Shown here piece by piece: positions 1 through 6,777 of a stretch of 15,698 bases of DNA. A model generated the notes under the pieces. The model was not told the origin of the DNA. It saw only the letters and a list, made by a program, of their open reading frames with translations, and did not search any database. This stretch comes from Acidobacteriota bacterium (lineage in GTDB: Bacteria; Acidobacteriota; Terriglobia; Acidiferrales; UBA7541), in NCBI GenBank assembly GCA_003131985.1, contig PKWH01000277.1, positions 13,238 to 28,935 of the forward strand, in the 5' to 3' direction. Both the position numbers and the translations under genes were made by a program. Every line of letters begins with the position of its first letter. The first letter of the stretch is position 1.

Positions 1-93
1 CGTGCCCTGACGGGACTGAGTCGGTACCCATGCGCTTCGGAGCGCAGGGCAAAAAGCCGAAGCCTGACGGGGGCGAATCGGCACGAAAGCGCG
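1..93. other. Left-edge non-coding stretch with a small hairpin
   Basis: No gene is recognised here. A perfect 6-bp stem TGCGCT/AGCGCA with loop TCGG lies at 31-46. The nonamer CCTGACGGG occurs at 6-14 and again at 64-72, as a short direct repeat. The frame of the following LuxR gene is open to the left edge, but the upstream translation is arginine/serine rich and resembles no protein, so it is treated as leader DNA. Confidence 0.4.
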
Positions 94-621
94 ATGAGCA
101 ATCGCGATGGTCTTCGGATATCATGGCGGGCCGTGAGACTGACGACGAAAGGCGAAGTGGGGGCGCGCTGGCGGGCGGTGCGCGACATCTTGATTTATGG
201 GGTGTGCGGCGGCTTGTTGATTGCGGCGCTGAAATTGACGGAGTACCGGTTTCTGGTGGTCGAGCATTCGGTGGAGATTTACGGCGGGTTGATCGCGGCG
301 TTGTTTGCGGGGCTGGGGATTTGGCTCGGGCTGACGTTGACGCGGAAGAAGCCGGAGGTAATCGTCAGGGAGATTGAGGTGCCGGCTGGGGGGCCGTTCG
401 TGGTGGACCAGGCGCGAGCGAGCAAGCTTGGGATCACGCCGCGGGAGCTCGAGATACTCGGGCTGATCGCGGCGGGGTTGAGCAATCGAGAGATTGCGGG
501 GCGGTTGTTCGTCAGCGAGAACACGGTGAAGACGCATTCGAGCCGGGTGTTTGAGAAGCTCGGTGCGAAGCGGCGGACGCAGGCGGTGCAGTTGGGGAAG
601 GACGCGCGGCTGATCCCGTGA
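94..621 (+). CDS. Membrane-anchored LuxR-type helix-turn-helix protein
   Basis: This 175-residue protein is probably a transcription regulator held at the inner membrane. Two hydrophobic segments (about 32-48 and 63-82) are followed by a linker with acidic and basic residues and a C-terminal LuxR/GerE DNA-binding domain at about 112-168. That domain shows the family hallmarks: TPRELE at 115-120, the recognition-helix segment SNREIAGRLFVSENTVKTH at 130-148, and the end motif KLGAKRRTQAV. There is no CheY-like receiver domain, so it is not a standard two-component regulator; the input is unknown. The start is uncertain. ATG at 94 gives the longest plausible protein but has only a weak ribosome site, and GTG at 178 just before the first helix is an alternative. 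The DNA-binding family is certain. The membrane location is inferred from hydrophobicity. Confidence 0.85.
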   Translation: MSNRDGLRISWRAVRLTTKGEVGARWRAVRDILIYGVCGGLLIAALKLTEYRFLVVEHSVEIYGGLIAALFAGLGIWLGLTLTRKKPEVIVREIEVPAGGPFVVDQARASKLGITPRELEILGLIAAGLSNREIAGRLFVSENTVKTHSSRVFEKLGAKRRTQAVQLGKDARLIP

Positions 622-952
622 CGCATCGAAAATACCTTCAAACCGGTCCGGCCCACCTGAAAGCGTTACGAGATCGAGGCGGAAAGCTAGGCGAGTAGAG
701 CGAGTATGGGTAGAGGAATAGAGAGTCAAAAGAGCTGGCGAGACGCCGGCGCTACGAAAACCGAAGGGTCGGCAACCGGGCCAGCCGTCCGAATTCTAAA
801 AAGTAAAGGGCCGGTCCTTCGCGAATGCACTCAGGATGAATCCCTGCGGGATTCACGAGACAGCCCTTCCTTCGTCAGGGCAAACCGGCCTGCCTGCCGG
901 CAGGCGGGCGCTACGAAAGGCAACGGCGTAGTTCAACCGCGAAAGCTGCAGC
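622..952. repeat. Intergenic repeat cluster (REP-like and palindromic elements)
   Basis: There is no credible gene in this gap between convergent genes. It holds several short structured elements. The stem GCTGGCG-AGA-CGCCGGC (734-750) is followed by GCTACGAAA, and a perfect 7-bp hairpin GAATCCC-TGC-GGGATTC lies at 838-854. A block around 885-920 contains the palindrome GCCTGCCGGCAGGC and again ends in GCTACGAAA. The shared GCTACGAAA trailer ties the first and last elements to the copies at 1628 and 9522 as one dispersed family. Confidence 0.6.
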
Positions 953-1402
953 TCAGGCGAGGTTTCCTTTTTCTCTCATGGCTGTCATCCATCCGTCGAC
1001 GGAAAATTTGTTGTAGTCGCGGGTGGCTAGCAGAATTGCGTACAGCAAGGCGTAGATCAGTTGCAGGCCGGCGGACTCCCAGTCCTGCCGGAGCGTTGAG
1101 CCGAAGGTCAGCGAAAGAATTAGAAGACCACCCGCAAGGTAGGCGTAGCGGCTTGCGACGCCGAACAGCACGAACAGACCTATGATGGCTTCCGCAAAGG
1201 GCAGCGAGGCTGCGTAAAAATACACGGAGGCCGGGGGCAAAGGCGTCTTTGCGAATAACGTAACCACTCCTTCCGCGAAGGGTTTTACACCCGTGTAGAT
1301 GCGGCTCAGACCATGCACCGCAATGTTCATTCCCAGGATTAATCGCAGTAGCGCGTAGGCTAGCTGCTTGTCTGTTGTGCGCTGTGATTCTATGTCGGAC
1401 AT
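953..1402 (-). CDS. DoxX-family integral membrane protein
   Basis: This is a 149-residue protein with four predicted membrane helices (about 14-34, 60-83, 86-104 and 112-127). Features typical of the DoxX/DoxD-like family are the first-helix sequence LRLILGMNIAVHGLSRI and the short loop with conserved small residues after helix 3. The family is linked to quinone-related redox or detoxification functions in some bacteria, but the role of most members, including this one, is unknown. The start is well fixed: ATG at 1402 is preceded by an excellent ribosome site, AAGGAGGTG, about 5 nt upstream. It lies 302 bp downstream of a reductase gene on the same strand, with a REP-like element between them, so it is probably transcribed separately. 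Confidence 0.85.
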   Translation of the reverse strand: MSDIESQRTTDKQLAYALLRLILGMNIAVHGLSRIYTGVKPFAEGVVTLFAKTPLPPASVYFYAASLPFAEAIIGLFVLFGVASRYAYLAGGLLILSLTFGSTLRQDWESAGLQLIYALLYAILLATRDYNKFSVDGWMTAMREKGNLA

Positions 1403-1704
1403 TGCGCCACCTCCTTTGTATTACACACGTTTAGGGCGCCGCACGAAAGATAAATTCGGCTTGGAAGAGTTGGCGACCGGTCCATTCGGGCTGGACTTGC
1501 TGTGGCGGGCACAGCCCCGCGACGACATGTGGGACGCAACGTGCGTGCATGCTACGGCGCCCCTACGGAGAAAGTGGTCGACGGGGTAGTGAGGGTTGCA
1601 CGCCTCGGTCAGGGTAAAGTCAAAAGAGCCGGCGGGACGCCGGCGCTACCAAAAGCGGACTTCGTGTGGCGTGGAAGAGGTGCCGCGCGAACACGACGTG
1701 TAGT
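1403..1704. repeat. Intergenic region with two hairpin elements
   Basis: Apart from the doxX-like ribosome site at its left end, this gap contains two structured elements. One is a 6-bp hairpin GCTGTG-GCGGG-CACAGC at 1499-1515. The other is a REP-like unit GCCGGCG-GGA-CGCCGGC at 1628-1644, followed by GCTACCAAA. No protein-coding signal was seen. Confidence 0.55.
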
Positions 1705-2751
1705 TCAGGCGGCTTTTTTCACGCTGGCTTTTAGGAGGCCGAGGCGGATGAGGCTTTCGGCGGTGGCGACGATGGAGTCTTCGTTTGAGCGCGGCGACCA
1801 GCCTAGCAGGCGCGCGGCTTTTTCGTGCGTGGCGTTTCTCCGTTTGCCGAGTTCGGGCAAAATCTGCTTTATCGCGGGATCGCGCAATGCTGCGAGGCCG
1901 ACGAGCCAGTTGGGAAGCTCGCGTGTGGGCACTTTTTTGGCGGACGCGCCCATGCGGGATTTCAGCACATGCGCGATGTCGAGCAAGGACATGAAATCGC
2001 CGGCGACGGCGAGGAAGCGTTCGCCTTTGGCTGCGGGATTTGTCATCGCGCGGATGTGCAAGTCGGCGACGTCGCGCACATCGACGACGCCGAAAGAAAT
2101 TCGCGGGCAACCGGGCACGGCGCCGTCCATCATGCGCTGCACGATGAGGATCGATGTGGAATAGTCGGGCCCAAGGACAGGGCCGAACACGCCGACCGGA
2201 TTGACGACGGAAAGCTCGAGTGAGCGGCCATCGCTCGCGATGAAATCCCAAGCGGCGCGTTCGGCCAAAGTTTTGGATTTCACGTAGGGGAGCACTTCAT
2301 CGCTATTGGGATCAGTCCAGTTCGTTTCGTTGAACGGAGCAATCTGCGGCTTCTGGCCGTAGCCGATCGCAGCGAAGGACGAAGTGAGCACGACGCGCTT
2401 GACGCCGGCGTCGCGTGAGGCACGCAGCACACGGAGCGCGCCTTCGCGAGCGGGTACGATCAGCTCATCTTCGTGCTTGGGGACGCTCGCGGGAAAAGGC
2501 GAGGCCACGTGCAGAACGTATTCGCAACCGGCGACGGCTTGCGGCCAGCCTGCGTCGTTTTCCAGATCGGCGGCGAAGAAGGACAAGCGATTGCCTGGGT
2601 CCGCGCCGCCTTCTTTCAGCATGGCGCGGACGTCGGCTTCGCGCTTCAGGCTTCGCACCGTGGTGCGCACTTGATGGCCGGCGGTGAGAAGCTGCAGGAT
2701 GCAATGGCTACCGATGAAACCTGATCCGCCGGTAACCAGAATTGTGCTCAT
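1705..2751 (-). CDS. Extended short-chain reductase, dihydroflavonol-4-reductase/epimerase type
   Basis: This 348-residue cytoplasmic NAD(P)-dependent oxidoreductase has a Rossmann fold. The nucleotide-binding motif TGGSGFIG is at 7-14 and HVASP at 81-85. The catalytic set is Ser124 or Ser125 in VLTSS with Tyr156 and Lys160 in a YVKSK motif. The segment VVDVRDVADLH (222-232), typical of the DFR-like branch of extended SDRs, follows. Family members reduce aldehydes and ketones or act on sugar nucleotides; the lack of sugar-pathway neighbours favours a carbonyl reductase, but the substrate is unknown. ATG at 2751 has a GGGAG ribosome site. The gene starts 47 bp after the hydrolase on the same strand, so the two are probably co-transcribed. 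Length and motifs are complete, with no sign of damage. Confidence 0.9.
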   Translation of the reverse strand: MSTILVTGGSGFIGSHCILQLLTAGHQVRTTVRSLKREADVRAMLKEGGADPGNRLSFFAADLENDAGWPQAVAGCEYVLHVASPFPASVPKHEDELIVPAREGALRVLRASRDAGVKRVVLTSSFAAIGYGQKPQIAPFNETNWTDPNSDEVLPYVKSKTLAERAAWDFIASDGRSLELSVVNPVGVFGPVLGPDYSTSILIVQRMMDGAVPGCPRISFGVVDVRDVADLHIRAMTNPAAKGERFLAVAGDFMSLLDIAHVLKSRMGASAKKVPTRELPNWLVGLAALRDPAIKQILPELGKRRNATHEKAARLLGWSPRSNEDSIVATAESLIRLGLLKASVKKAA

Positions 2752-2798
2752 GATGGCTCCCGATGAACGTTGTAGCGGCTGTTGGCAACGACCGCGCT

Positions 2799-3575
2799 CT
2801 ATTTAGTGTGCGTTGAGGCTTCTTCGATCAGAGCTGCAACTTCTTTCGCGTGGGAGATGTAAACACAGTGGCTGGCGCCCGCGACTTCCACTTTGTGGCT
2901 TTTGGCCCGTTCGGCGTACCAACGTTCGAGGTCGGGGTTGATGGTTCTGTCGCTGCCGGCTACCAACATCCAGCTTGGCCTAGTTTTCCAAGCTGCTGCG
3001 GTGATGACGGCTGCGAAATTTTCACCGAAGTTCCACACCTGCGAGCGGGCCATGAAAGCGGCTTGCGCGGCGGGCAAGTCGGCTGCGAAGAATTCGTGAA
3101 ACTGCGCGGGGTCGATGTATGTGAAGCCGTCTGCTGTTTTCTTAATCGCGCCGGACTTGGCGAGGTCGCTTGGGAAACGCTTTCCGTCTGCGGCCTCGTT
3201 TTCTCCGGCGTCGGGCATGTGCGCGGCGATGTACACCAAGCCGGCCACGGATGGGTCGTTCCCGGCTTCGGTGATTACGGATCCGCCGTAGCTGTGAGCG
3301 ACGAGGATGCACGGGCCGTCTTGTAGAGCGAGGACGCGCTTCGTAGCGGCGACGTCGTCTTTGAAGGTCGTCTCCGGTTCCTGGACCATGGTGACGTTGT
3401 AGCCGTCCTTAACGAGGATGTCGTACACGCCTCTCCAGCCGGAGCCGTCGGCCCAGGCGCCGTGAACCAGAACGATATTCTTAATACGATCTTTGTTTTG
3501 CGCAGAGAGCGCGGAGCAGGTGAACAAGATTAATAGGATGCAGAGGGACTGAGAGATTGGTCGTATGGTTCGCAT
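2799..3575 (-). CDS. Secreted alpha/beta hydrolase
   Basis: This is a 258-residue alpha/beta-fold hydrolase with an N-terminal signal peptide: basic start, hydrophobic core at about 8-20, and probable cleavage after SALSA near residue 25. VLVHGAWADGSGW (35-47) carries the oxyanion HG motif. The nucleophile elbow is AHSYGGS with Ser95. The acid is probably Asp209 in VAGSDRTI, and the base is His236 in GASHCVYISH. This pattern matches the small esterase-like hydrolase group with the HGAW motif, often seen in soil bacteria; the substrate cannot be told. ATG at 3575 follows a GGAGG ribosome site. It appears to be the first gene of a two-gene unit with the reductase downstream. Confidence 0.9.
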   Translation of the reverse strand: MRTIRPISQSLCILLILFTCSALSAQNKDRIKNIVLVHGAWADGSGWRGVYDILVKDGYNVTMVQEPETTFKDDVAATKRVLALQDGPCILVAHSYGGSVITEAGNDPSVAGLVYIAAHMPDAGENEAADGKRFPSDLAKSGAIKKTADGFTYIDPAQFHEFFAADLPAAQAAFMARSQVWNFGENFAAVITAAAWKTRPSWMLVAGSDRTINPDLERWYAERAKSHKVEVAGASHCVYISHAKEVAALIEEASTHTK

Positions 3576-3633
3576 GGCTGCCTCCAGGATGCGGGATGTG
3601 GTGCGGTTCGAGACTTGGGCGATAACGGGGAGG

Positions 3634-3663
3634 ATTGTAGCTGATTGAAAGATTTAGATTCAA
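3634..3663 (-). promoter_or_regulatory. Candidate sigma-70-type promoter for the hydrolase
   Basis: Read on the minus strand, TTGAAT (3658-3663) and TACAAT (3634-3639) are separated by 18 bases. A start site near 3627 would give a leader of roughly 50 nt before the hydrolase ATG at 3575. The call rests on consensus resemblance only. Confidence 0.45.
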
Positions 3664-3779
3664 CTTCAAAGGGGCGCGAGGGAACTGAGCAGAGAGGCTA
3701 TGGCCCGACTATCCGGGAGTACGCAGCGGTTTAATCTGAGTTGGATAATTGCGGCGGTTCTGCTATGAGATAGAGCGTA

Positions 3780-4118
3780 ATGTCCTGGCACATTGCGACC
3801 GTGGCTGTTGTGATCCTCCTGATCGCATTCGCAATCTCCGCCGTGGCGCTTTCGATCATGATTCTCAGCCGCGGCAAGCTTTACGAGCGGCTCAGTCCCG
3901 AAACGCGTCCGAGACGGTGGATTCTGATCTCCGTAGTCGCGCTGTTTGCGGAATTTGTCATCGCGTTTTCCGTGTGGATGATGTGGCCCGATGCACTAGT
4001 TTCTCGCGTGCTGCTAGGTGCGTTCGGCGTTGCGTTTTTCTTGGTGGGCTTCACTATCAGATTGCTGACGCCGCAGGTGGACGCTTACGTAAAACGAAAG
4101 GGCTGGCAGCTCCGATAA
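3780..4118 (+). CDS. Small three-helix membrane protein, unknown function
   Basis: This 112-residue protein is not recognised as a named family. Three hydrophobic segments (about 5-29, 47-68 and 73-94) are separated by a positively charged loop, RGKLYERLSPETRPRRW (31-47), and followed by a basic tail. It is likely to be an inner-membrane protein. The initiation signal is weak: the sequence before ATG is GATAGAGCGTA, with only a GAG-like match. The following short-chain dehydrogenase begins 50 bp later on the same strand, so co-transcription is possible but not shown. Support for it being a real gene comes from its strong membrane-protein character and its position in a gap otherwise without genes. 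Confidence 0.65.
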   Translation: MSWHIATVAVVILLIAFAISAVALSIMILSRGKLYERLSPETRPRRWILISVVALFAEFVIAFSVWMMWPDALVSRVLLGAFGVAFFLVGFTIRLLTPQVDAYVKRKGWQLR

Positions 4119-4168
4119 AAATGGAACGCGGGAGAAAAACCGTCATCTAATGTTGAGGGGGAAATGCC

Positions 4169-5047
4169 ATGGCCAAAGTCTGGTTGATTACTGGAAGCGG
4201 AAACGGGTTGGGACGGGATATTGCCGAGGCGGCGCTGGCCGCGGGCGACAGCATAGTAGCCGGAGCGCGTCGCACGGAGGAACTGGCGCCTTTGGTGGCG
4301 CAGTACGGCGAGCGGGTGAAACCCGTCACGCTGGAAGTACGCGATGAGGCAGCAGCGAAAGCGGCCGTGAAGTTAGCGGTGGACAGCTTCGGGCGGCTGG
4401 ACGTTCTGGTCAACAATGCCGGCTATGGTCAGTTTGGGCCGTTCGAGCAGATGACTGCGGAGGACTTTAAGGCTGTGGTGGATACATGCTTCTACGGCGT
4501 GGTGTACACAACACGGGCGGCTTTGCCGGTGATGCGCAAGCAAAGGAGTGGCCATATTTTCCAGGTGTCTTCCGTCGGTGGCCGACTCGCGTTTGCCGGC
4601 AATACGCCGTATCACGCGGCCAAGTGGGCAGTGGGGGGTTTCAGCGAAGCTCTGGCGATGGAAGTCGCGCCGTTCGGAGTAAAGGTTTGCACACTGGAAC
4701 CGGGAGGTATTCGGACCAGTTGGGCACGGCGTGCCGCTCAGAATGTGCCGGAACTCCTGCCGGACTACGAGGCGTCGGTCGGTTCGACACTCAAGGTATT
4801 GCGAAGCCTCGAAGGGCGTGCGGAAGGCGATCCGCGGAAGATCGCGGATGTGATTGTGCGACTGGCAAACAGCGACGAGGTGCCGGTGCGGCTGGTCCTC
4901 GGAGTAGATGCGGAGAAGCGGGTGCAACGAGCGGAAGCTGCGCGTGCGGCGGAAGCCGAGAAATGGCGAAATCTGACCGTCTCAACAGTTTTTGAAGATG
5001 GGAGCTTCGACGGCCGATTGTACGATGGCATGTTGCAAAAGAAATAG
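4169..5047 (+). CDS. Classical short-chain dehydrogenase/reductase
   Basis: This is a 292-residue cytoplasmic NAD(P)(H)-dependent oxidoreductase. The cofactor motif TGSGNGLG is at 8-15, followed by a basic pair (Arg34-Arg35) after the second strand, which suggests NADP(H) preference. NNAG is at 82-85. The catalytic Ser is 135 (in VSSVGG), with Tyr148 and Lys152 in YHAAK, and the PGG motif follows at about 188-190. It is longer than the usual 250 residues because of a C-terminal extension of about 45 residues. That extension resembles the common oxidoreductase/SDR group annotated near transcription regulators in soil bacteria. The substrate is unknown. ATG at 4169 has a GAGGGGG ribosome site; a nearby ATG at 4164 is out of frame. 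Confidence 0.92.
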   Translation: MAKVWLITGSGNGLGRDIAEAALAAGDSIVAGARRTEELAPLVAQYGERVKPVTLEVRDEAAAKAAVKLAVDSFGRLDVLVNNAGYGQFGPFEQMTAEDFKAVVDTCFYGVVYTTRAALPVMRKQRSGHIFQVSSVGGRLAFAGNTPYHAAKWAVGGFSEALAMEVAPFGVKVCTLEPGGIRTSWARRAAQNVPELLPDYEASVGSTLKVLRSLEGRAEGDPRKIADVIVRLANSDEVPVRLVLGVDAEKRVQRAEAARAAEAEKWRNLTVSTVFEDGSFDGRLYDGMLQKK

Positions 5048-5338
5048 CGGAGCCAATTCCTGACGCCTGATTTATTCCCTAGCCCGGCATATGGTCTCGC
5101 GCGGAGAAGTTGGCGAATCGCCTGGCAACGGCCATCTGCAAATCGCGAGATGGGGAGCGCTGAATCGTAGCGTAGCAGTTCAGCCCCGGACATATCGCTT
5201 CACTCTTGCCTCTGATGCGCCCGCGAAAGCGGCGGCAAGCCGCCGCACTCCAAACGGAGCCTCGCCGCGATTCTGTGGAGTGCGGGAGCTTGCTCCCGCT
5301 TTCGGGGATGGCTGCAACTAATCCGCAACCATCTCGAA
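5048..5338. other. Intergenic region holding a REPIN-like element
   Basis: No credible gene lies between the dehydrogenase stop and the P460 promoter. The right half is occupied by the inverted hairpin pair listed separately (5224-5304). Nothing recognisable was seen at 5048-5223. Confidence 0.6.
5224..5304. repeat. REPIN-like element: two inverted REP hairpins
   Basis: Two 29-nt arms (5224-5252 and 5276-5304) are inverted copies of each other around a 23-nt spacer. Each begins or ends with CGAAAGCGG and CACTCCA. Inside each arm is a perfect 8-bp hairpin: GCGGCGGC-AA-GCCGCCGC (5229-5246) and GCGGGAGC-TT-GCTCCCGC (5282-5299). Compared in the same orientation, the arms match at 25 of 29 positions. 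The four differences fall in two stem pairs that change together (C-G to G-C, and G-C to A-T). This is the layout of a REP doublet (REPIN/BIME). No REP-associated transposase is in the window. Confidence 0.75.
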
Positions 5339-5367
5339 TTGACTGAGAAATGACCTAGTGGTATTTT
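5339..5367 (+). promoter_or_regulatory. Strong candidate sigma-70 promoter for the P460 gene
   Basis: TTGACT (5339-5344) and TATTTT (5362-5367) are separated by exactly 17 bases. A start near 5374 would give a short leader of about 27 nt. This includes the ribosome site TGGAGG (5389-5394), seven bases before the ATG at 5402. Confidence 0.6.
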
Positions 5368-5401
5368 CGTTTCCCGCAAGCTGACTTCTGGAGGCACACC
5401 G

Positions 5402-5911
5402 ATGCTGCGCAGACTCCTAAGGATTGTTGGTCTCGTTGGAATTTTGCTGCCGTTGGCTGCTGTTTCGGCCATACCTGCCGGCTATGAAGTTCCATTCCCA
5501 AATGGGTTCCGCGATTGGTTTGCGGTGAACTCGATGATCGTGACCAAAGACAGCGCGATGTTCGATCAAATCGGTGGCATGCACATTGTTTACGTGAATG
5601 CCAAGGGATTGCCGACGCTGAAAAAGGGCGGCCCGTTTCCGTATCCTGACGGAACCGTTTTCGCCGATGACGTTCACGAATTTTCGGTGAAAGAGGGCTC
5701 TTATGTCGAAGGCAACAAAAAGGCGGTGACGGTGATGGTGAAAGATGCGAAGAAGTATCCGACGACTGGAGGTTGGGGATTCCAGGTTTGGGCGGGGGGC
5801 GACCCGTCGAAACCGCTGGTCCCCGACGCTGCCCACGCCATACCAGCTTGCTTCGAATGCCACACACCGCAAAAAGAGCAGGACTACACGTTTTCGACTT
5901 ACATTCCCTGA
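5402..5911 (+). CDS. Secreted cytochrome P460-family heme protein
   Basis: This is a 169-residue exported c-type heme protein. Residues 1-23 form a signal peptide (basic start, leucine-rich core, VSA cleavage region). The mature part has the P460-family layout: a start with the GYEVPFPNGFRDWF segment, DGT at 83-85, a WGFQVWAG strand, and a C-terminal heme-attachment motif CFECH (Cys150, Cys153, His154). Family members oxidise hydroxylamine or bind nitric oxide in the periplasm. In characterised P460s a lysine just after the DGT segment is cross-linked to the heme. Here the residues after DGT are VFADDVHEF, with no lysine until 97, so this may belong to the uncross-linked cytochrome c'-beta-like branch (inference by eye). 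It sits alone behind its own promoter, with no nitrogen-oxidation genes nearby. Confidence 0.85.
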   Translation: MLRRLLRIVGLVGILLPLAAVSAIPAGYEVPFPNGFRDWFAVNSMIVTKDSAMFDQIGGMHIVYVNAKGLPTLKKGGPFPYPDGTVFADDVHEFSVKEGSYVEGNKKAVTVMVKDAKKYPTTGGWGFQVWAGGDPSKPLVPDAAHAIPACFECHTPQKEQDYTFSTYIP

Positions 5912-6027
5912 GATCGGGTCCTTCCGGCAACCACTCCGAAGCAATCAGGAATTGAAAAAGCAAGCACAGCCCGGCAGGGGCAATAAGATATTGGTCCTTT
6001 TCGGCGTTCGGTTTCTCAACCGGAGGC

Positions 6028-6594
6028 TTACTCGCTTCCGGGGACGGATACGTCGTAGGCGTTGAGAATTACTGAGGTGAGGCAATAGCCTGCGATGAGG
6101 TGGACGAGCTCGGCGGTGCCCTGTTCGCCGAAAGCGCTCAGCGCCGCTTGGTAGGTGGCTTCGGGAAGTTGGCCTCCGCGAGCGAGCTTGGAGGCGACAT
6201 CGTAGGCGATGCTTTCTTCAGGAGTAAGATCGACGGGACGTTCGCCTGCGACGATGGTGGCAATTTTAGCGGCGGAAAGGCCGGAGCGCGCGGCCACATG
6301 CTCGTGAGCGTAGAGTTCGTAGCGCGAACTGTAATGCGCTCCGACGACGAGGATGGCCACTTCGTGAGCGGGTTTCGGCAGCGTCGAATGCTCCATCAGC
6401 GCAGTAATGTAATCCCAATTCGCCGTGCCAAATTGCGGGAAGTGAAGCATGGCATTGAAGGGGCCGATGAGGGCGCCGTCCGCGCGCTTTGAGATGAAGC
6501 CTTTGAGATGGGCTTCAATCATGGCCTGGATGCGGTCGAATAGAGAGCGTTGCTCAGCGGAAAGATTTTTAGGCGGTATGGGATCCAAACGCAT
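6028..6594 (-). CDS. Carboxymuconolactone decarboxylase-fold protein
   Basis: This is a 188-residue, mostly helical protein of the CMD/AhpD-like superfamily. The core helix-turn-helix region, HEVAILVVGAHYSSRYELYAH starting at about residue 77, carries Glu93, His97 and His99. These match the decarboxylase-type residues rather than the CxxC of AhpD peroxidases; the only cysteine is Cys171. Decarboxylase members act on aromatic-acid breakdown lactones, but many homologues have unknown substrates and no catabolic neighbours are present. The start was set at ATG 6594 because GAGGAG lies seven bases upstream. The longer TTG-initiated frame (6609) would overlap that ribosome site and is not favoured. 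The gene converges with the P460 gene across 116 bp. Confidence 0.85.
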   Translation of the reverse strand: MRLDPIPPKNLSAEQRSLFDRIQAMIEAHLKGFISKRADGALIGPFNAMLHFPQFGTANWDYITALMEHSTLPKPAHEVAILVVGAHYSSRYELYAHEHVAARSGLSAAKIATIVAGERPVDLTPEESIAYDVASKLARGGQLPEATYQAALSAFGEQGTAELVHLIAGYCLTSVILNAYDVSVPGSE

Positions 6595-6777
6595 TCGGGT
6601 TCTCCTCAATTCGTAAAATCTGCCGTCGTTAACTCAGATTTCCTTTTGACCCCAAAAACATCACACAGTTTATACGCATCTCGCCTGCTCGCGACATCAT
6701 GAAGCGATTCTTCGGCGAGGCTTATCTGGCGGCAACTTCGTTTGGGCGCCGGCGAACGCACGAATCGGAATCGGTGT

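Noticed and set aside
622..952. CRISPR array
   Set aside because: The repeated hairpin units are irregularly spaced, differ in sequence and flanking, and are scattered across the window, which fits REP-like elements and not regular repeat-spacer units.
706..1185. Open plus-strand frame of 159 codons overlapping the DoxX-like gene
   Set aside because: It runs through repeat-rich intergenic DNA and antisense to a clear membrane-protein gene, is full of arginine and serine, and has no ribosome site.
1502..2251. Long frames opposite and beside the extended reductase gene (for example 1502-2164 plus and 1646-2251 minus)
   Set aside because: The reductase frame 1705-2751 has complete SDR motifs; the others are arginine-rich, motif-free shadows of GC-rich DNA.
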